Assembly: GCA_020024175.1 (NCBI GenBank)
Contig: JAHHUB010000049.1
Span: forward strand, 1 to 10,381
Reading direction: 5' to 3'
Source: Oscillospiraceae bacterium
GTDB lineage: Bacteria > Bacillota > Clostridia > Oscillospirales > Ruminococcaceae
Length of the DNA stretch: 10,381 bases
This document shows positions 7,420 to 10,381 of this stretch, one piece after another; position 1 is the first letter of the stretch; every line of letters starts with the position of its first letter. The notes beneath the pieces were generated by a model that was not told the origin of the DNA, did not search any database, and saw only the letters and a list, made by a program, of their open reading frames with translations. The position numbers were made by a program, and so were the translations under genes.

Positions 7420-7629
7420 TTAATCAAAATAGAATAATTCTTCAAACTTTTTATCAAGGGCAATACATAAAATAAGTGCAAGTTTGGCTGTAGGGTTAAA
7501 CTGCCCTGTTTCAATGGAACTAATGGTGTTACGGGATACTCCCACAATTTCAGCAAGCTGAGTTTGGGATAAGTTTTTTTCATTTCTGGCTGCTTTTAAA
7601 TTATTTTTTAGAACTAATTTTTCGTCCAT
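7420..7629 (-). CDS. XRE (Cro/CI-type) HTH transcriptional repressor, 69 aa
   Basis: Small DNA-binding protein that is almost entirely one HTH_3 domain. The helix-turn-helix spans residues 20-42 (LSQTQLAEIVGVSRNTISSI, then ETG), with the recognition helix around SRNTISSI. The C-terminal ALDKKFEELFYFD matches the common ending of short Firmicutes regulators of this type. I chose the ATG at 7627-7629 because AGGTGA precedes it; an ATG 87 bases further upstream would add an unrelated tail encoded inside the neighbouring gene. It lies 20 bases after the membrane-protein gene and shares its promoter, over which two 12-bp palindromes are placed. Autorepression is therefore likely but inferred. No metal, ligand or protease-sensing domain is present, so any induction signal probably comes from elsewhere, perhaps the partner protein. 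Confidence 0.93.
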   Translation of the reverse strand: MDEKLVLKNNLKAARNEKNLSQTQLAEIVGVSRNTISSIETGQFNPTAKLALILCIALDKKFEELFYFD

Positions 7630-7649
7630 AAATTCACCTGATAGCTCTA

Positions 7650-7967
7650 TTATAATATTTTGGTAATATATGCAATAAAAAACACTATTGCTATAAGTCC
7701 CCATATTACCCCACAAAACAAAATAGCTTTTTCTTTTTGCCTAAACCATTTATACATATGTTGTCCACACATAACAGAGCAATACACTGAATAAATATCC
7801 TGATAAGGTTGGTTATAAAACATCTTTATACACATTAAAATGAGGCAGACAATTAAACCTATAATCATTCCCACATAGCTGCTTTTTTGTAATATATCTA
7901 ACTCCATTTCATCCATTTGATTGGCTTTTCTATTTTGTGCTTTTTTTAAGATTTCTTCTCTATTCAT
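7650..7967 (-). CDS. Small three-helix membrane protein, DUF6442-like, partner of the XRE regulator
   Basis: A 105-residue protein. A charged, presumably cytoplasmic N-terminal segment of about 30 residues (MNREEILKKAQNRKANQMDE) is followed by three hydrophobic stretches, at about 31-51 (YVGMIIGLIVCLILMCIKMF), 58-76 and 82-102, with a basic RQKEK between the last two. From memory this build and the MNREEIL...NRK start resemble proteins called DUF6442, which are often found beside XRE regulators; I could not check this. The ATG has AGGAGG (7974-7979) six bases upstream. It is the first gene of a two-gene operon with the 69-aa repressor. Function unknown. A role as membrane sensor or effector controlled with the repressor is possible but unproven. 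Confidence 0.85.
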   Translation of the reverse strand: MNREEILKKAQNRKANQMDEMELDILQKSSYVGMIIGLIVCLILMCIKMFYNQPYQDIYSVYCSVMCGQHMYKWFRQKEKAILFCGVIWGLIAIVFFIAYITKIL

Positions 7968-7988
7968 AAAATACCTCCTTTAATTTGA

Positions 7989-8000
7989 CAAGTATACTTG
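7989..8000. promoter_or_regulatory. Operator palindrome O2 (CAAGTATACTTG)
   Basis: A perfect 12-bp palindrome immediately downstream of the predicted start of transcription (about 8002) of the minus-strand pair. It is one half of a larger 19-bp inverted repeat (7985-8003 with 8019-8037). Likely bound by the 69-aa XRE protein. Confidence 0.7.
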
Positions 8001-8008
8001 GTATTATC

Positions 8009-8037
8009 ATTATATCATTACCAAGTTTACTTGTCAA
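8009..8037 (-). promoter_or_regulatory. Perfect consensus promoter of the XRE/membrane-protein operon
   Basis: On the minus strand TTGACA (8032-8037), a 17-base spacer and TATAAT (8009-8014), a full match to the sigma-A consensus with an extended TG two bases before the -10. Such a strong promoter with two operators is typical of an autorepressed regulator. The 5' leader is about 35 bases. Confidence 0.85.
8022..8033. promoter_or_regulatory. Operator palindrome O1 (CAAGTTTACTTG) over the -35
   Basis: A 12-bp palindrome with a single mismatch at the centre, overlapping the -35 and spacer of the minus-strand promoter. Its centre is 33 bp from that of the second copy, about three helical turns, so two repressor dimers could sit on the same face of the DNA. 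Confidence 0.7.
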
Positions 8038-8055
8038 GATTCTTTGCAAAGTTTT

Positions 8056-8184
8056 ATGTGCAAACCTATCAGGCAGGAACAATTTGCAATACAAGGTATT
8101 TTAGGACAAATGCCCACTATTCCATGTGTTTATCATATCGGCTATTTGTATATTTTTATCTGTTATACATTTTGTTTCCTGTGA
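8056..8184 (+). other. Possible 42-codon ORF or gene remnant
   Basis: An ATG frame running to TGA at 8182-8184. The first half (RQEQFAIQGILGQMPTIPC) looks protein-like and the second half is hydrophobic. There is no ribosome site before the ATG, and the gene after it has its own promoter overlapping its end. It may be a remnant of a lost gene or chance. Function not recognised. Confidence 0.25.
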
Positions 8185-8213
8185 TTGATTTGTTTACAAA
8201 TTGCTGGTATTAT
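8185..8213 (+). promoter_or_regulatory. Promoter of the unrecognised 171-aa gene
   Basis: TTGATT (8185-8190), a 17-base spacer and TATTAT (8208-8213). The start of transcription would be about 8220, leaving a leader of about 27 bases containing AGGAGG. A second, weaker plus-strand candidate (TTGACA 7985-7990, 17 bases, CATTAT) lies within the operator region and would give a leader of about 230 bases. Confidence 0.6.
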
Positions 8214-8246
8214 AAAACAAAAAATAAATTTATCAGGAGGTCTGAA

Positions 8247-8762
8247 ATGATTGTAAAGAATCCGTCAAAAGAAAAATTGGAAGAATGGAAATCAACTTGG
8301 ATTAAATATAAGGATTTGATTAAACCTAACAGAAAAACAGGTCTTGAACTTTTGAAATATTTACAAACTAATTATTCATTAACGGAAATATTTGATACAG
8401 ATGCTTTAAATGCCATAAGTTACACTGTATCAATGAATAAAAATTTGTCAGAAAAGCTGATAAATGGAGTTACACCTGTCCCTAGGGCATTTTACCTAAA
8501 TAATATCGGACAGGGAGAGAAATTCTACCTTCCCCAAAATAAAGACAATAAAGAAATATGGGGTGGTGATATAACAAAAATCTTTGTGGGAATTGATTTG
8601 TCCAGTGGATTTTATTTGGTTGAAGGCAGCACAATGCTCTGGGATGAACTGTGCTGTTTTCAAGGCATAGATGAACAAGACTTGCAAAATTATGTTGTTG
8701 TTGCACAATATGTAAATGCTTTACAGCGTTTTGGAAAAATGAATATAATTGCAGATGAATAA
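8247..8762 (+). CDS. Unrecognised 171-aa soluble protein
   Basis: I do not recognise this family. The ATG at 8247-8249 is chosen because AGGAGG (8235-8240) lies six bases upstream; the open frame extends further left without a ribosome site. The protein has no signal peptide or membrane segment. It begins with a lysine-rich helical stretch (SKEKLEEWKSTWIKYKDLIK), then TGLELLKYLQTNYSLTEIFD. A central part holds PVPRAFYLNNIGQGEKFYL, followed by hydrophobic strands (KIFVGIDLSSGFYLVEG, about 113-129), and an acidic end (DELCCFQGIDEQDLQNY). Two adjacent cysteines occur. The last codons overlap the ATG of a following 35-codon ORF by 8 bases, so it was probably the first gene of a two-gene operon. 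Acidic soluble proteins of this size include polymorphic-toxin immunity proteins and phage accessory proteins, but nothing here proves either. Confidence 0.85.
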   Translation: MIVKNPSKEKLEEWKSTWIKYKDLIKPNRKTGLELLKYLQTNYSLTEIFDTDALNAISYTVSMNKNLSEKLINGVTPVPRAFYLNNIGQGEKFYLPQNKDNKEIWGGDITKIFVGIDLSSGFYLVEGSTMLWDELCCFQGIDEQDLQNYVVVAQYVNALQRFGKMNIIADE

Positions 8763-8862
8763 ACACTTTCTCCAGCACAATCTGATCCTTACAGATAGGA
8801 ACGATTGCCTGTATCAGAGAGATTTTGACAAGTCATCACAATACCCCAATAATACTTTTTAG
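8755..8862 (+). pseudogene. 35-codon coupled ORF, probably the 5' stub of a lost partner gene
   Basis: The ATG overlaps the end of the 171-aa gene (GATGAATAA), a classic translational-coupling arrangement, and the frame runs to TAG at 8860-8862, ten bases before the end of spoIIIAB. The peptide (MNKHFLQHNLILTDRNDCLY, then QRDFDKSSQYPNNTF) has ordinary protein composition and no membrane segment. Its end coincides with the likely right boundary of the inserted segment, which suggests a longer gene truncated on insertion or by later deletion. A genuine small protein is the alternative. Part of the coding sequence can fold as a weak hairpin (about 8782-8817). Confidence 0.5.
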
Positions 8863-8871
8863 ATTTTAAAC

Positions 8872-9375
8872 TCAAATAAATACAATTATAATTCCCAAAA
8901 AAATGCTTAAAGTAAGCGTTTTTATAATGGGAATTTTTTCTTTTTCTGCATAATCTGTTTCTGTCAAACGGTTTTGAAAATAACTAATCGCATTTTCTAT
9001 GGATTTTGCCTGTACAGATTCATCATATTTTCCCAAAACAAAACTTAAATTTATAAGTTCTTTTTTATCTGATTCATTTAGACAATTTTCTTTTTCTGAT
9101 AAGGATTTTTCCAGACTTTACACAAAGGATAAACCTTTAGTTAAATTTTTTGAAAGACATTCAGCAAGAAAAAAACTTTTTAACAATTCATTATCCTTTA
9201 TTTTTTCAAATGCTTCCCACAGAACAGCACTTTCATTTAAAATAATATTTTTAAGACAGGAAAGCATATAAATTGTATTTTTAAGTTGTTTTTTTTGCTT
9301 TTTTATAGTGCAGATTTTATTTATCCCAAATAATAACACTGCTGCTGCTGTCAAAATTATCCCTAATGTTTTCAA
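8872..9375 (-). pseudogene. spoIIIAB: Stage III sporulation protein AB, interrupted by one in-frame TAA
   Basis: SpoIIIAB is a small membrane protein of the SpoIIIA channel, proposed to link the AA ATPase to the complex. The full frame is 167 codons (B. subtilis 171). It starts at TTG (9373-9375) with GGGGAGGT nine bases upstream, has an N-terminal membrane segment (LGIILTAAAVLLFGI), a helical middle including ECLSKNLTKG, and a hydrophobic C-terminal segment (TLTLSIFLGIIIVFI) ending at TGA 8872-8874. Codon 86 (9118-9120) is TAA, between SFV and SLEKSL, while the frame on either side is intact. A single change from CAA, GAA or AAA would explain it. No good internal restart follows: only CTG or TTG codons, with no ribosome site. 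As read, the product is an 85-residue fragment without its C-terminal anchor. It overlaps the end of spoIIIAA by 59 bases. Confidence 0.88.
8890..8946 (+). terminator. Plus-strand terminator inside the 3' end of spoIIIAB
   Basis: Outer arms AATTCCC (8890-8896) and GGGAATT (8929-8935), inner pairing TGCTTA/TAAGCG (8904-8909 with 8913-8918) extended by A/T pairs, loop AAG, then a long T-rich tail (8934-8946). It is correctly placed to end the 171-aa gene transcript, although the same bases encode the C-terminal membrane segment of SpoIIIAB on the other strand. Confidence 0.65.
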
Positions 9376-10252
9376 TGTATTTTACCTCCCCAAAACGCTT
9401 AACTTTTGTAGGATTTTCAGCACCTTCCAAAAGTACCGCATATTTAAAAGCACCACTGTTTAACAACATTTTTATTTGTGGTTTGCGGAGAATTTCCTCC
9501 TCATCGGCTGCATGAACTGTTGTTATCAGTTCCACACCACTGTTAAGGCATAATCTTACAGCTTCAGTATCTTCCATACTGCCCATTTCATCACATATTA
9601 TTATATCAGGAGAAAGTACCCGCACAGCCTGCATAATACCTTTGGCTTTCGGAATACCTGTAATCACATCTGTATTTATACCCACATCAAAAGTATATTT
9701 TCCTCTGTTATATCCGCAAATTTCATTTCGGCTGTCTATTACAGCGATTTTATAGGATTTACCTAAAGTGCCCACAGTTAGTTTAACTGCTAAATCACGA
9801 AGTAATGTAGTCTTTCCTGAAGAAGGTTCTCCGATTATAATAAGACTTTTTACTTTTTCACTGAAAAATCTGTCAGCAATTACTTTTGAACAATCAGGGT
9901 AAGCTTTGGCAAGCCTTATATTTAGAGAAGTCACATTTTCCACAGAGAAATTTTCACCATGAAAAAAACCGCCTATTCCCACTCTGTGCCCCTGTTCAGT
10001 AGTCAGAAAACCCTCTTTCAGCTCATTTTTATAAGCATGAACAGAGTATTTACAAAGTTTCAAAAAAATTTCTTCAATTTCGGATTTATCTATAGTAATT
10101 GAGTTTTTTTCTGTGGTATTATTTCCATTTTTATCCAGAAAACAGGCTTTGCCTTTTTTTATAACACAAAGAGGTTTGTCCACCCTAAGTCTAATTTCCT
10201 GTACATTATTCAAATCAACAATATTTTCAAAGTAATTTTTAAAATCTCTCAA
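9317..10252 (-). CDS. spoIIIAA: Stage III sporulation protein AA, AAA-type ATPase
   Basis: Cytoplasmic ATPase of the SpoIIIA complex, related to secretion ATPases of the type II/IV kind, and thought to energise the mother cell-to-forespore channel. 311 residues (B. subtilis 307). Walker A is GEPSSGKT at residues 141-148. Walker B is IIICDE at about 217-222, and TTVHA at about 244-248 carries the conserved histidine. The N-terminal domain contains EIRLRVDKPL (19-28) and EQGHRVGIGG (86-95), both characteristic. The start is TTG (10250-10252) with AGGAG eight bases upstream; an ATG between them reads only three codons. It is first in the operon and its end overlaps spoIIIAB by 59 bases. I could not define the expected sigma-E promoter in the short upstream sequence available. 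No damage seen. Confidence 0.95.
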   Translation of the reverse strand: MRDFKNYFENIVDLNNVQEIRLRVDKPLCVIKKGKACFLDKNGNNTTEKNSITIDKSEIEEIFLKLCKYSVHAYKNELKEGFLTTEQGHRVGIGGFFHGENFSVENVTSLNIRLAKAYPDCSKVIADRFFSEKVKSLIIIGEPSSGKTTLLRDLAVKLTVGTLGKSYKIAVIDSRNEICGYNRGKYTFDVGINTDVITGIPKAKGIMQAVRVLSPDIIICDEMGSMEDTEAVRLCLNSGVELITTVHAADEEEILRKPQIKMLLNSGAFKYAVLLEGAENPTKVKRFGEVKYIENIRDNFDSSSSVIIWDK

Positions 10253-10308
10253 TTTATCATCTCCTTTTATGTAATAAGTATATTTTACAAAAAGGATTTT
10301 TATTACCT

Positions 10309-10323
10309 GCGGGGCAACCCCGC
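10309..10323. repeat. GC-rich hairpin upstream of spoIIIAA
   Basis: GCGGGG-CAA-CCCCGC is a perfect 6-bp GC stem with a 3-base loop in otherwise very AT-rich DNA. No T tract follows on either strand, so it is not an obvious terminator. The heptamer GCGGGGC recurs at 10375-10381, exactly at the window edge, which may be the start of a second copy. Confidence 0.55.
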
Positions 10324-10381
10324 TGTCAGACGCGTTTATTAAATTTAACTGTAATTTTTAATATTACTCTCGCGGCGGGGC

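Noticed and set aside
7630..7716. Longer start for the XRE repressor at 7716
   Set aside because: It would overlap the membrane-protein gene and add a sequence unrelated to the HTH family; AGGTGA marks the ATG at 7627-7629.
7998..8246. N-terminal extension of the 171-aa gene back to 7998
   Set aside because: The added part overlaps the operators and the probable promoter, has no ribosome site and is of odd composition; AGGAGG marks the ATG at 8247.
8482..8778. Minus-strand frames antisense to the 171-aa gene
   Set aside because: They are shadows of the plus-strand gene, without ribosome sites or protein-like composition.
8999..9271. A 90-codon plus-strand frame across spoIIIAB
   Set aside because: It is antisense to a clearly recognisable spoIIIAB frame and has no ribosome site.
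10253..10308. Sigma-E promoter before spoIIIAA
   Set aside because: CATA and ATATA fragments occur but not with the right spacing, and they crowd the ribosome site.

Overview
The window is AT-rich, low-GC Firmicutes DNA (roughly one third G+C by eye), almost certainly from an endospore-forming Clostridia lineage. The evidence is a nearly complete spoIIIA sporulation locus followed by asp23, nusB and xseA in the usual Clostridia order, with strong AGGAGG-type ribosome binding sites and several TTG starts. Most genes lie on the minus strand, so the biological order runs right to left.

Right to left: a GC-rich hairpin (10309-10323), spoIIIAA (ATPase), spoIIIAB, then a foreign-looking segment of about 1.76 kb (about 7109-8871), then spoIIIAC-AD-AE-AF-AG-AH as a tightly packed run of touching or overlapping genes ending at a clear terminator (3609-3660). 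Next come a MATE-family exporter with its own consensus promoter, then asp23 with its own promoter, nusB, and xseA running off the left edge. The SpoIIIA proteins form the mother-cell half of the feeding channel that connects to the forespore during engulfment. Asp23, NusB and XseA are housekeeping functions that commonly follow.

Two things break the ordinary picture. First, spoIIIAB has one in-frame TAA at codon 86 (9118-9120), while the rest of the reading frame, including the C-terminal hydrophobic segment, continues cleanly to a TGA at 8872. This is a recent nonsense mutation, a base-call error, or readthrough. Second, the spoIIIA operon is split between AB and AC. The inserted segment holds a plus-strand tRNA-Ala(GGC) with promoter and hairpin. 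It also holds a minus-strand two-gene unit, a small three-helix membrane protein (DUF6442-like) plus an XRE repressor, driven by a perfect TTGACA-17-TATAAT promoter with two palindromic operators. Finally it holds a plus-strand gene for an unrecognised 171-residue protein, translationally coupled to a 35-codon ORF that looks like a cut-off gene. The plus-strand unit ends at a hairpin/T-tract terminator that lies inside the 3' end of spoIIIAB.

The best candidate for something undescribed is this compact insertion: a self-regulated XRE/membrane-protein pair, an orphan gene with a truncated partner, and a tRNA, all lodged in a sporulation operon whose adjacent gene carries a nonsense codon. Functions for the 171-aa and 35-aa products cannot be assigned from the sequence alone.
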